DNA from: Streptomyces malaysiense
GTDB lineage: Bacteria; Actinomycetota; Actinomycetes; Streptomycetales; Streptomycetaceae
Assembly: GCF_000980885.2 (NCBI RefSeq)
Contig: NZ_LBDA02000049.1
Span: 56,221 to 120,220, forward strand
DNA: 64,000 bases
Direction: 5' to 3'
Part shown: positions 45,448-53,863 of the stretch, one piece after another
Position numbering within the stretch: position 1 is the stretch's first letter
Layout of the letters: each line of letters opens with the position of its first letter
Program-made: the position numbers and the translations under genes
Notes under the pieces: model-generated
Database searches by the model: none
Seen by the model: the letters and a program-made list of their open reading frames with translations, nothing else
Told to the model about the DNA's origin: nothing

Positions 45448-48031
45448 GCCGCGCGTTGGTGTGCCGGGTGGGCTCCGCCGCCGCCGGGTCCTCCGGCCAC
45501 GGATGCTTCGGATAGCGGCCGCGCAACTCGGCCCGCACGGCCCGGTAGCCGTCCCGCCAGAACGACCCCAGATCGGCCGTGACGGCGGCGGGCCGCCCGG
45601 CGGGGGAGAGCAGATGCACGAGCAGCGGCACGCCCGCCACCGACGGCGTCTCGCGCAGCCCGAACATCTCCTGGAGCTTCACCGCGAGCACCGGCCGCTC
45701 GGGATCCCGGTAGTCGATCCGGATCCTGGACCCGCTCGGCACGGTCATCCGCTCGGGCGCCAGCTCGTCCAGCCGCACGGCCTCCCCGCTCGCCCAGGGC
45801 AGCAGCCGCGCCAGCGCCTGCCCGGCGTCGATCCGCCCGAGATCCGCCCGCCGCCGCGCCCGGCCCAGTTCCGGCTCCAGCCACTGCTCCGCGCCCGCGA
45901 GGAGCGCCTCGTCCGACACGTCCGGCCAGGGCTCCCCGAGCCGGGCCCGCAGGAACGCCAGCCGCTGCCGCAGCACCTCCGCGTCCGGCGTCCACCGCAG
46001 CAGCGCCGGCCCCTCGCGCCGCAGACCGTCGAGCAGCGCCGCACGCACCAGCCCCGGCGCGGCGTCCTTCAGGGGCCGCACGGTCAGCTCGACGGCCCCG
46101 AGCCGCTCGACCCGCCGGGCCACGACATCGCCGTCCGCCCAGCGCACCTCGTCCCGCTCCTCCAGCACCGCGCCCGCCGCCGCCCGCGCCACCTCCTGCG
46201 ACACGGCGGCCCCGAGCCGCACCCGGGCATGCCCCTTCCCGCCCGGCCGGTCGGCCACGGCCACCACGACCCACGGCGCGCCCCGCAAGGCCGACCCCTC
46301 CACCACCTCGGCCCGCGTCCCCGACACCATGAGGTACGAACCGCCGTCCGACCTCCCGACCCGCTCGGGAAAGGCGAGCGCGGCGACCAGCCCCACCAGA
46401 CCGTCCTCCCCGGCAGCGGACGACGGGACCAAGGGGACGGGGTTGCGGCCCCCGGCGTCCGCTCCCGGCCCGGCGTCCACCCGCGGCCGGCCGTCCCGGT
46501 CCTCCCGGCCGTCCCGGTCCTCCCGGGCGGCCGGACTGGAGAACTCCGCCGCGACGGACCGCAGCCGCCGCACCTCCGCGGCCCACCGCCCCGCGTAGCC
46601 GTCACCCCCGCGCCGAGCGGAACGCAACGCGCCCGCGAGATCGTCCCCGTACTCCCGCGGCACCTCCTCCGAGAGCAGCGCGACCACCTCCGCCCCCGCC
46701 CCCGACGTGTCCAGCAGCGCCCGCCCCAGCCGCGGATGCAGCCCGAGCCGGGAGAGCCGTACGCCGCGTTCCGTCGCCCGCCCCGCGCGGTCCACCGCGC
46801 CCACCGCCTCCAGCGCGGAGCGCGCCGCCGCCATCGCCCCGCCCGGCGGCGGATCCAGCAGCGCCAGACCCGAGGCGTCCGGATCGCCCCAGCAGGCCGC
46901 CTGGAGCGCGAACGACGTCAGATCGGCCACCTTGATCTCCGGCGCCGGGAACGCCGGCAACCGGCCGTCCTCGGCCTCCGCCCAGCACCGGTACACCGCA
47001 CCCGGCGCCTCACGCCCGGCCCGCCCCGCCCGCTGCCGCCCGGCCGCGCGCGACGCCCGTACCGTCGTCAGCCCGCTGAGCCCCCGCGCGTGATCCACCC
47101 GGGGCTCCCGGGCCAGCCCCGAGTCCACCACCACCCGCACCCCGGGCACGGTCAGCGAGGACTCCGCGACCGACGTCGCCAGCACCACCCGCCGCCGCCG
47201 GCCGGGCGCCAGCACCGCCTCCTGCACCGCCGTCGGCGCCCGCCCGTGCACCTGGAGCACCTCGGCCCCGGCCGGCTCACCCAGCTGCCCGGCCACCCGG
47301 GCGATCTCGCCGACCCCGGGCAGGAAACACAGCACGTCACCGTCCCGCTCGGCCAGCGCCCGCCGCACCACCGACGCCACGTGCGCCAGCAGCGCGGGGT
47401 CCACCCGCATCCCGTGCGGCGGCCGCGCCGGGCGCACCGGCGGCGCCCACACCACCTCCACGGGATGCGCGGTCCCCGCCGCCTCCACCACCGGCGCCCC
47501 GCCCAGCAGCCGCGCCCACCCCTCGGCGTCCGTGGTCGCCGACGCGGCCACCAGCCGCAGCTCCGGCCGCAGCGCCTGCCGCACGTCCCACAGGAAGGCC
47601 GCCACCGTGTCGGCGTCCAGATGCCGCTCATGGCACTCGTCGAGCACGACGACGTCCACCCCGGCCAGCTCCTGGTCGCGCTGGAGCCGCTGGAGCAGCA
47701 CGCCCGTGGTCACCACCTCCACCCGCGTACGCCGCCCCACGGCCCGCTCGCCGCGCACCGTGAAGCCCACGCTCTCGCCGGGCCGCTCACCCAGCAGCCA
47801 CGCCATCCGCCGCGCCGCCGCACGCGCCGCGATCCGCCGCGGCTCGGCCACCACGACCCGCCGCGCCGGCCCGTCCCCGACCAGCCCCGCAAGCACCAGC
47901 GGAACCAGGGTCGTCTTGCCGGTGCCGGGCGGCGCCACCAGGACGGCGGTGCCGTCGGCCGCGAGCGCGTCGGTCAGGGCGGGCAGGGCGGAGCGCACGG
48001 GGAGCGCGTCCAGGGCGTCGTAACGGATCAC
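45437..48031 (-). CDS. hrpB: ATP-dependent RNA helicase HrpB
   Basis: 864-residue DEAH-box helicase. Walker A is PPGTGKTT (34-41), motif II DECH at 131-134, motif III SATTDAE, and motif VI QRAGRAGREAPG; the C-terminal HrpB domain begins near residue 480 and includes PLLVHLLSPAGRPAAVTADL, SFWRDGYRAVRAELRGRYP and KHPWPEDP-type endings. It unwinds RNA in an ATP-dependent way; its physiological role is poorly known. It is convergent with the DUF3068 gene, sharing 11 bases. Confidence 0.94.
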   Translation of the reverse strand: MIRYDALDALPVRSALPALTDALAADGTAVLVAPPGTGKTTLVPLVLAGLVGDGPARRVVVAEPRRIAARAAARRMAWLLGERPGESVGFTVRGERAVGRRTRVEVVTTGVLLQRLQRDQELAGVDVVVLDECHERHLDADTVAAFLWDVRQALRPELRLVAASATTDAEGWARLLGGAPVVEAAGTAHPVEVVWAPPVRPARPPHGMRVDPALLAHVASVVRRALAERDGDVLCFLPGVGEIARVAGQLGEPAGAEVLQVHGRAPTAVQEAVLAPGRRRRVVLATSVAESSLTVPGVRVVVDSGLAREPRVDHARGLSGLTTVRASRAAGRQRAGRAGREAPGAVYRCWAEAEDGRLPAFPAPEIKVADLTSFALQAACWGDPDASGLALLDPPPGGAMAAARSALEAVGAVDRAGRATERGVRLSRLGLHPRLGRALLDTSGAGAEVVALLSEEVPREYGDDLAGALRSARRGGDGYAGRWAAEVRRLRSVAAEFSSPAAREDRDGREDRDGRPRVDAGPGADAGGRNPVPLVPSSAAGEDGLVGLVAALAFPERVGRSDGGSYLMVSGTRAEVVEGSALRGAPWVVVAVADRPGGKGHARVRLGAAVSQEVARAAAGAVLEERDEVRWADGDVVARRVERLGAVELTVRPLKDAAPGLVRAALLDGLRREGPALLRWTPDAEVLRQRLAFLRARLGEPWPDVSDEALLAGAEQWLEPELGRARRRADLGRIDAGQALARLLPWASGEAVRLDELAPERMTVPSGSRIRIDYRDPERPVLAVKLQEMFGLRETPSVAGVPLLVHLLSPAGRPAAVTADLGSFWRDGYRAVRAELRGRYPKHPWPEDPAAAEPTRHTNARLRR

Positions 48032-48089
48032 GCCCCCCAGTGTCGTACGACGGCCGGACCCGCCCCCCGCGTCCCCGACCGGGGAGGTT

Positions 48090-48917
48090 TCAGTCCCGCT
48101 CGCACACGAAGACGGCGGTACCCGGGATCAGGCCGCCCCGCAGCGGGGACCAGCCGCCCCACTCCGAGCTGTTCCAGGCCGGCCACTCCGGCTCCACCAG
48201 GTCCACCAGGCGGAACCCGGCGGCCACGATGTCGCGGACCCGGTCGCCCAGCGTCCGGTGGTGCTCCACGTAGACCGCCCGGCCCCGCTCGTCCTGCTCC
48301 ACGTAGGGCGTGCGGTCGAAGTAGGAGGCGGACACCGACAGACCCTCGGGACCCGGCTCGTCAGGGAACGCCCAGCGGATCGGATGGGTCACCGAGAAGA
48401 CGAACCGGCCGCCCGGCCGCAGCACCCGCCGCACCTCGCGCAGCACCAGGCGCGGATCCGCGACGAACGGCAGCGCGCCGTACGCCGAGCACGCCAGGTC
48501 GAAGGAGCCGTCCGCGAAGGGCAGCGCGCCCGCGTCCGCGCACACCAGCGGAAACGACCCACCGATGCGCAGCGCGTGCTGGAGCTGGCGGTGCGAGAGG
48601 TCCAGGGCCACCGGACGGGCGCCCTGGGCGGCCAGCCAGCGCGCGCACTGCGCCGCGCCCGCGCCGATCTCCAGGACCTCCTGGCCCTTCAGGTCCTCCG
48701 GTGGCCCGAGCAGCTCGGCCTCCACCTCGTCCAGACCCTCCGGGCCCCACACGAAGCGGTCGTCGCCGAGGAACGTGCCGTGCTCCACCTGGTACTCGTC
48801 CGCGTTGCGGTCCCACCAGCCCCGGTTGGCCCGGCTGCTCTCCGCGACACCGGAGTCACGGCGGGTGGCTTCGGGCTCGAACCCCTCGGGATCGGGCCGT
48901 TCGGACTCTTGGATGAC
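48090..48917 (-). CDS. Class I SAM-dependent methyltransferase (start codon unclear)
   Basis: Methyltransferase of the type-11 family, about 275 residues. SAM loop VLEIGAGAAQCARWLA, acidic VALDLSHRQLQ, ADAGALPFADGSFDLACSAYGALPFV and VLRPGGRFVFSVTHPI are clear. Conserved coding sequence appears to begin at VIQESERPDPEGFEPE, right after GAGGGAG, but the first codon there is GTC, followed by ATC; no ATG, GTG or TTG is in frame nearby. The next upstream candidate is ATG 49061, which would add a 48-residue Arg-rich extension. The 5' end therefore needs care. Confidence 0.8.
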   Translation of the reverse strand, partial: VIQESERPDPEGFEPEATRRDSGVAESSRANRGWWDRNADEYQVEHGTFLGDDRFVWGPEGLDEVEAELLGPPEDLKGQEVLEIGAGAAQCARWLAAQGARPVALDLSHRQLQHALRIGGSFPLVCADAGALPFADGSFDLACSAYGALPFVADPRLVLREVRRVLRPGGRFVFSVTHPIRWAFPDEPGPEGLSVSASYFDRTPYVEQDERGRAVYVEHHRTLGDRVRDIVAAGFRLVDLVEPEWPAWNSSEWGGWSPLRGGLIPGTAVFVCERD

Positions 48918-49060
48918 GGGCTCCCTCGTCGTAATCTTCCGTCCCGACCCACCGGACGGCGGTACGCCGTGAAGGAGGGCGCGAGGCCCTGCCGCGCGGG
49001 CCTGCGGGACATTTCGTGCCGGGTATGCGGCGATCCGCCCCGGGTGTCCGCCTTCGCGCA

Positions 49061-49089
49061 TTGACCCTTTCCGGCTGCCCCCGTATGCT
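49061..49089 (+). promoter_or_regulatory. Vegetative (HrdB-type) promoter of rpsA
   Basis: TTGACC at 49061-49066 and TATGCT at 49084-49089 are separated by exactly 17 bases. Transcription should start near 49096, giving a leader of about 200 bases before rpsA. Confidence 0.75.
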
Positions 49090-49095
49090 ACAAGT

Positions 49096-49298
49096 TGCGC
49101 TGCGGGCCTGCGCGCCTCAGACGTAGCAGGCTGCGCTCGCATCTGTATGTATGTCCCCTCGGTTCTCGAGGCGCCATCGGACACCTGGTGTCCTCAAAGG
49201 TGGCGCTTCCTTGGCTGTCCGGCTTCTGCAGAGCGAAACAGGCTCCCGGCGTAAGCAGTACCTACGACTTCAATGTCCGTACCGGAGCCCTTTCCCAC
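49096..49298 (+). promoter_or_regulatory. rpsA leader region
   Basis: About 200 transcribed, non-coding bases with small hairpins such as GGACAC-CTG-GTGTCC. S1 protein represses its own messenger in other bacteria, so an autoregulatory site here is plausible but not shown. Confidence 0.4.
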
Positions 49299-50789
49299 AT
49301 GACGAGCAGCACCGAGACCACCGCCACCACCCCGCAGGTAGCGGTCAACGACATCGGTAACGAGGAAGCCTTCCTCGCCGCGATCGACGAGACGATCAAG
49401 TACTTCAACGACGGCGACATCGTCGACGGCGTCATCGTGAAGGTCGACCGGGACGAGGTCCTGCTCGACATCGGTTACAAGACCGAAGGTGTCATCCCGA
49501 GCCGAGAGCTCTCGATCAAGCACGACGTCGACCCGAACGAGGTCGTGGCCGTCGGCGACGAGATCGAGGCCCTGGTCCTCCAGAAGGAGGACAAGGAAGG
49601 CCGCCTGATCCTCTCGAAGAAGCGCGCCCAGTACGAGCGTGCCTGGGGCACCATCGAGAAGATCAAGGAAGAGGACGGCATCGTCACCGGTACCGTCATC
49701 GAGGTCGTCAAGGGTGGTCTCATCCTCGACATCGGCCTCCGTGGCTTCCTGCCGGCCTCCCTGGTCGAGATGCGCCGCGTCCGCGACCTCCAGCCGTACG
49801 TCGGCAAGGAGCTCGAGGCCAAGATCATCGAGCTGGACAAGAACCGCAACAACGTGGTCCTGTCCCGCCGTGCCTGGCTGGAGCAGACCCAGTCCGAGGT
49901 CCGCCAGACGTTCCTCACGACCCTCCAGAAGGGTCAGGTCCGCTCCGGCGTGGTCTCCTCGATCGTCAACTTCGGTGCCTTCGTGGACCTGGGTGGCGTC
50001 GACGGTCTGGTCCACGTCTCCGAGCTGTCCTGGAAGCACATCGACCACCCGTCCGAGGTTGTCGAGGTCGGCCAGGAAGTCACCGTCGAGGTCCTCGACG
50101 TGGACATGGACCGCGAGCGCGTCTCCCTGTCGCTGAAGGCGACCCAGGAAGACCCGTGGCAGCAGTTCGCCCGCACCCACCAGATCGGCCAGGTCGTGCC
50201 CGGCAAGGTCACGAAGCTGGTTCCGTTCGGTGCGTTCGTCCGCGTGGACGAGGGCATCGAGGGTCTGGTCCACATCTCCGAGCTGGCCGAGCGCCACGTG
50301 GAGATCCCGGAGCAGGTCGTCCAGGTCAACGACGAGATCTTCGTCAAGGTCATCGACATCGACCTCGAGCGTCGTCGCATCAGCCTCTCGCTGAAGCAGG
50401 CCAACGAGTCCTTCGGCGCCGACCCGTCGGCCGTCGAGTTCGACCCGACCCTGTACGGCATGGCCGCGTCCTACGACGACCAGGGCAACTACATCTACCC
50501 CGAGGGCTTCGACCCCGAGACCAACGACTGGCTCGAGGGCTACGAGAAGCAGCGCGAGGAGTGGGAGCGCCAGTACGCCGAGGCGCAGTCCCGCTTCGAG
50601 CAGCACCAGCAGCAGGTCATCAAGTCCCGCGAGGCCGACGCCGCTGCCGCGGCCGAGGGCGGCGAGGCTGCGGCTCCGGCCGCGACCGGTGGCTCGTACT
50701 CCTCCGAGGGTGCGGACACCTCCGGCGCCCTGGCGTCGGACGAGGCGCTCGCCGCGCTGCGCGAGAAGCTGGCCGGCGGCCAGAGCTGA
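49299..50789 (+). CDS. rpsA: 30S ribosomal protein S1
   Basis: 496-residue ribosomal protein S1 with four S1/OB-fold RNA-binding domains at about residues 33-105, 120-185, 205-275 and 290-360 (for example SGVVSSIVNFGAFVDLGGVDG and PGKVTKLVPFGAFVRVDEG in pieces). It has an acidic, Ala/Gly-rich C-terminal tail. It brings messenger RNA to the ribosome. Codon bias is stronger than in neighbours, as expected of a highly expressed gene. The ATG has GGAG at about 11 bases. Confidence 0.97.
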   Translation: MTSSTETTATTPQVAVNDIGNEEAFLAAIDETIKYFNDGDIVDGVIVKVDRDEVLLDIGYKTEGVIPSRELSIKHDVDPNEVVAVGDEIEALVLQKEDKEGRLILSKKRAQYERAWGTIEKIKEEDGIVTGTVIEVVKGGLILDIGLRGFLPASLVEMRRVRDLQPYVGKELEAKIIELDKNRNNVVLSRRAWLEQTQSEVRQTFLTTLQKGQVRSGVVSSIVNFGAFVDLGGVDGLVHVSELSWKHIDHPSEVVEVGQEVTVEVLDVDMDRERVSLSLKATQEDPWQQFARTHQIGQVVPGKVTKLVPFGAFVRVDEGIEGLVHISELAERHVEIPEQVVQVNDEIFVKVIDIDLERRRISLSLKQANESFGADPSAVEFDPTLYGMAASYDDQGNYIYPEGFDPETNDWLEGYEKQREEWERQYAEAQSRFEQHQQQVIKSREADAAAAAEGGEAAAPAATGGSYSSEGADTSGALASDEALAALREKLAGGQS

Positions 50790-50822
50790 ACGCGCCGACC
50801 GCTGACGCTTAGCGGATAGCTG

Positions 50823-50858
50823 CTGAGGGGCCCCACCTTTCGAGGTGGGGCCCCTCAG
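50823..50858 (+). terminator. rpsA terminator
   Basis: Perfect 16-bp stem CTGAGGGGCCCCACCT around a TTCG tetraloop, followed by a T-containing GGGTTTCT tail, 33 bases after rpsA. Confidence 0.95.
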
Positions 50859-51085
50859 GGTTTCTCGGGGTCCGGCCGTCACGCTCCGGGCGCGGGCCCG
50901 TCGTGCCCCGTCGCGCGGTTCCCCCCTGGAAGATCAACGGTGCCGCGGGTCTCCGGGCTCGAAGTGCGGACCAGGTGCGGACCCTCAAGACGGTTCGAGG
51001 GAGATCGCTGATCAGCGGCGTGTCGCGGGAATGCCCCCGTTCCAGGGCGCGTTGTAGCTGAGGAACAGGAGGAGGAGCGGTCACA

Positions 51086-52024
51086 GTGCTTGATCCGCAG
51101 GGTTTGTACGCATGGGAGCCGAAGGGCCTCGCCGTGGTCGACATGGCGCTCGCCCAGGAATCGGCCGGCCTTGTCATGCTCTACCACTTCGACGGATACA
51201 TCGACGCGGGCGAGACCGGGGACCTCATCGTCGACCGGCTGCTCGACTCACTGCCCCACCAGGTCGTCGCCCGGTTCGACCACGACCGGCTCGTGGACTA
51301 CCGGGCCCGCCGGCCTCTGCTCACCTTCAAGCGGGACCGCTGGACCGACTACGAGACCCCGGCCATCGAGGTCCACCTCGTCCAGGACACCACCGGCGCT
51401 CCCTTCCTGCTGCTGTCCGGGCCCGAACCGGACGTGGAGTGGGAGCGCTTCTCGACGGCGGTACGGCAGATCGCCGACCGGCTCGGCGTCCGCCTGGCCG
51501 TGAACTTCAGCGGCCTGCCCATGGGTGTCCCGCACACCCGCCCCGTGGGCCTCACCCCGCACGGCAACCGTGTCGACCTGGTCCCCGGCCACACCAGCCC
51601 CTTCGAGGAGGCCCAGGTCCCCGGCAGCGTGGAGCAACTGGTGGAGTACCGGCTGATGCAGGCCGGACACGACGTCCTGGGCGTCGCCGCGCACGTCCCG
51701 CACTACGTCGCCCGCTCCCCGTACCCGGACGCCGCGCTGACCGTCCTGGAGGCCATCACCGCCGCCACCGGCCTGGTCCTGCCCGGCATCGCGCACTCCC
51801 TGCGCACGGACGCGCGACGCACCCAGACGGAGATCGACCGGCAGATCAAGGAGGGCGACGAGGAGCTGACCGCCCTCGTCCAGGGCCTGGAGCACCAGTA
51901 CGACGCGGCCGCGGGCGCCGAGACCCGGGGCAACATGCTCGCCGAACCGGTGGAGATCCCGTCCGCCGACGAGATCGGGCGCGAGTTCGAGCGATTCCTG
52001 GCGGAACGCGAGGGCGAGGCCTGA
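51086..52024 (+). CDS. PAC2-family protein
   Basis: 312-residue protein of the PAC2 (proteasome assembly chaperone 2) family. It opens with LYAWEPKGLAVVDMA and has LVMLYHFDGYIDAGETG, PFLLLSGPEPDVEWERF and VNFSGLPMGVPHTRPVG. Actinobacteria have proteasomes and PAC2-like proteins have been linked to them, but direct function is unproven. GTG start with GGAGGAGCGG upstream. About 300 bases of non-coding DNA precede it, including two GTGCGGACC copies 11 bases apart. Confidence 0.88.
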   Translation: MLDPQGLYAWEPKGLAVVDMALAQESAGLVMLYHFDGYIDAGETGDLIVDRLLDSLPHQVVARFDHDRLVDYRARRPLLTFKRDRWTDYETPAIEVHLVQDTTGAPFLLLSGPEPDVEWERFSTAVRQIADRLGVRLAVNFSGLPMGVPHTRPVGLTPHGNRVDLVPGHTSPFEEAQVPGSVEQLVEYRLMQAGHDVLGVAAHVPHYVARSPYPDAALTVLEAITAATGLVLPGIAHSLRTDARRTQTEIDRQIKEGDEELTALVQGLEHQYDAAAGAETRGNMLAEPVEIPSADEIGREFERFLAEREGEA

Positions 52025-52055
52025 GCCCCGCTGCCGCCGCGATCCCGGCTCCGGT

Positions 52056-52076
52056 CCTGCCACGGTCGGTGGCAGG
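52056..52076 (+). terminator. Small hairpin between the PAC2 gene and coaE
   Basis: CCTGCCAC and GTGGCAGG form an 8-bp stem with a GGTCG loop, four bases before the TAAGCT element. Confidence 0.5.
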
Positions 52077-52079
52077 GCC

Positions 52080-52085
52080 TAAGCT
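52080..52085 (+). promoter_or_regulatory. Candidate -10 element of coaE, suggesting leaderless mRNA
   Basis: TAAGCT ends seven bases before the coaE ATG, which has no Shine-Dalgarno sequence. Confidence 0.4.
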
Positions 52086-52092
52086 TCCGCTC

Positions 52093-52719
52093 ATGCTGAA
52101 AGTTGGCCTGACCGGCGGGATCGGCGCCGGCAAGAGCGAGGTGTCCCGGCTGCTCGTGGAGCACGGAGCCGTACTGATCGACGCGGACCGCATCGCGCGG
52201 GAGGTCGTGGCACCCGGCACACCCGGCCTCGCCGCCGTGGTCGAGGCGTTCGGCCCGGACGTCCTCGCCGAGGACGGCGGCCTGGACCGGCCCCGCCTCG
52301 GCTCGATCGTCTTCGCGGACCCGGACGAACTCGCGGTCCTCAACTCGATCGTGCACCCCCTGGTCGGCGCTCGCTCCCGCGAACTGGAGGAGGCCGCCGC
52401 CCCCGACGCCGTGGTGATCCACGACGTACCCCTGCTCACCGAGAACGGCCTGGCGCCGCTCTACGATCTCGTGATCGTCGTGGACACGAGCCCCCGGACC
52501 CAGCTCGACCGGCTGATACGGCTGCGCGGGATGACCGAGGAGGACGCCCGCGCCCGCATGGCCGCCCAGGCCACCCGCGAGCAGCGGCACGCGGTCGCGG
52601 ACATCGTGATCGACAACGACGTCCCCCTGGACGCGCTGCGCAAGCGGGTCGACGCGGTCTGGGACGACCTGGTCCGCAGGACCCACGCGGATTCCGCCGC
52701 CGACCGGCCCGCGGAATAG
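52093..52719 (+). CDS. coaE: Dephospho-CoA kinase
   Basis: 208-residue kinase that phosphorylates dephospho-CoA in the last step of coenzyme A synthesis. The P-loop GGIGAGKS is at 8-15, DADRIAREV follows, and the lid region VVVDTSPRTQLDRLIRLRGMTEEDARARMAAQ (in pieces) and DIVIDND are typical. It starts eight bases after a TAAGCT element with no ribosome-binding site. It is followed by a TPR gene 49 bases downstream. The family is certain. Confidence 0.95.
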   Translation: MLKVGLTGGIGAGKSEVSRLLVEHGAVLIDADRIAREVVAPGTPGLAAVVEAFGPDVLAEDGGLDRPRLGSIVFADPDELAVLNSIVHPLVGARSRELEEAAAPDAVVIHDVPLLTENGLAPLYDLVIVVDTSPRTQLDRLIRLRGMTEEDARARMAAQATREQRHAVADIVIDNDVPLDALRKRVDAVWDDLVRRTHADSAADRPAE

Positions 52720-52768
52720 CGGCTCGGGCGGGGGCGTTGAAGCCCGGGAACAAGGGAAGGACTCTGTC

Positions 52769-53149
52769 GTGCCCGAGACCAGCGGTTCCCCCGGACCCAC
52801 TCCGGAGACGCATGTCATCGACTTCCGTGCCGCCGAGCAGCTGCTCCACGCACGTGATCCGCGGGGCGCGGTGAAGCTGCTCGACGGAGTCATCGCCGCG
52901 CATCCCGAGAACACCGCGGCCCGGCTGCTGCGCGCGCGTGCCTTCTTCGCCGCCGCGCAACTGCGTCCCGCCGAGCTGGAGTTCACCATCGTCCTGGAGC
53001 GGGAGCCGGACAACGCGTTCGCGCACTTCGCCCTGGCCCGCACCTACGAGCGCCAGGGCCGCGCCGACCAGGCCAAGCGCCACTTCCGGCTGGCCGCGGC
53101 GCTGGACCCGAACCCGGAGTATCTGAAGGCGGCCCGTTTCGACGGCTGA
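52769..53149 (+). CDS. Small tetratricopeptide-repeat protein
   Basis: 126 residues, nearly all helical repeats: three TPR-like units (AAEQLLHARDPRGAVKLLDGV, AARLLRARAFFAAAQLRPAE, AFAHFALARTYERQGRADQA, split here) ending in HFRLAAALDPNPEYLKAARFDG. A protein-interaction module with no catalytic part. GTG start after GGGAAGGACTC. It follows coaE on the same strand, an arrangement often seen in Streptomyces, but its partner is unknown. Confidence 0.87.
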   Translation: MPETSGSPGPTPETHVIDFRAAEQLLHARDPRGAVKLLDGVIAAHPENTAARLLRARAFFAAAQLRPAELEFTIVLEREPDNAFAHFALARTYERQGRADQAKRHFRLAAALDPNPEYLKAARFDG

Positions 53150-53170
53150 GGCCGCGACGGCCGACGTCCC

Positions 53171-53500
53171 TCAGGGGTGCCGGTGGCGCGGCGGCCGGGG
53201 GTACGAGGGGCCGCGCCGGGACAGCCGGGGGTAGCGGGGCCCGCCGTCGTCCGGCGGCTGGTACGGCGGCACGTCCCGGCCCGGCTGGTAGTGCGGGCCC
53301 TGCCGGATGTGCCGGACGATCACCGCCATGTCGGCGGTGGCGACCAGCAGCAGCACCCCGCAGGCGACCGCCCAGCCGGGACGCCCGACGAGCGCGAACA
53401 CCGCCGTCCCGAAGGACGCCCAGACCAGCCCCCACACGCTCAGCCACAACCGCGCCCGCAAAGCACTGCGCGCGGTCGCCGGTTCACTGCCCGTACGCAT
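53171..53500 (-). CDS. DUF6343-family membrane protein
   Basis: 109 residues with two membrane helices (LWLSVWGLVWASFGTAVFAL and WAVACGVLLLVATADMAVIV in approximate limits), followed by the conserved VRHIRQGPHYQPGRDVPPY and a Pro/Arg-rich cytoplasmic tail. ATG 53500 is preceded by GGAGGAG. It matches the short Streptomyces family DUF6343 of unknown role. It converges on the TPR gene. Confidence 0.8.
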   Translation of the reverse strand: MRTGSEPATARSALRARLWLSVWGLVWASFGTAVFALVGRPGWAVACGVLLLVATADMAVIVRHIRQGPHYQPGRDVPPYQPPDDGGPRYPRLSRRGPSYPRPPRHRHP

Positions 53501-53604
53501 CGGATCATCACTCCTCCTTGCAACGTACTCTCCGGGACGGCGACGCGCACCGGCGACGCGCATCCATGGCGGAGCGTGCACCAGGGCGAAGCGATGCGCC
53601 CGTG

Positions 53605-53655
53605 ACGGACGTGCACCCATGGCGGACATGCGCCCGCGACGGACATGCACCCGAG
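53605..53655. repeat. Three tandem 17-bp units
   Basis: GACGGACGTGCACCCAT, then GGCGGACATGCGCCCGC, then GACGGACATGCACCCGA, in register, in gene-free DNA between two divergent genes. More degenerate copies precede them from about 53540. No function is apparent. Confidence 0.75.
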
Positions 53656-53729
53656 GTGCGCGCCGGATGCCGGGGACAGGGCGTCGGCTCCGCGGCTCGG
53701 GCTCCCGTTCGGCCGCGACCCCTTGCCGC

Positions 53730-53793
53730 GAGTTCCCGGTTCCGTGAGTTCCCGATCCGGCGAGTTCCCGGTCCCGGGAGTTCCCGGACTGCG
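53730..53793. repeat. Four tandem 16-bp units
   Basis: GAGTTCCCG begins at 53730, 53746, 53762 and 53778, exactly 16 bases apart, each followed by a variable seven-base part. It lies about 70 bases before the start of the next methyltransferase gene, so it may be in its promoter or leader region. Confidence 0.85.
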
Positions 53794-53863
53794 GCAGATC
53801 GCTGGAACGGGTGAACTACGGTCGAACGGGAACGTGAGGGCGGGGGCGGGCCGTTCTCCGGGC

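Noticed and set aside
53540..53800. Possible CRISPR array because of repeated short units.
   Set aside because: Units are 16-17 bp, contiguous without spacers, and no cas genes are present.
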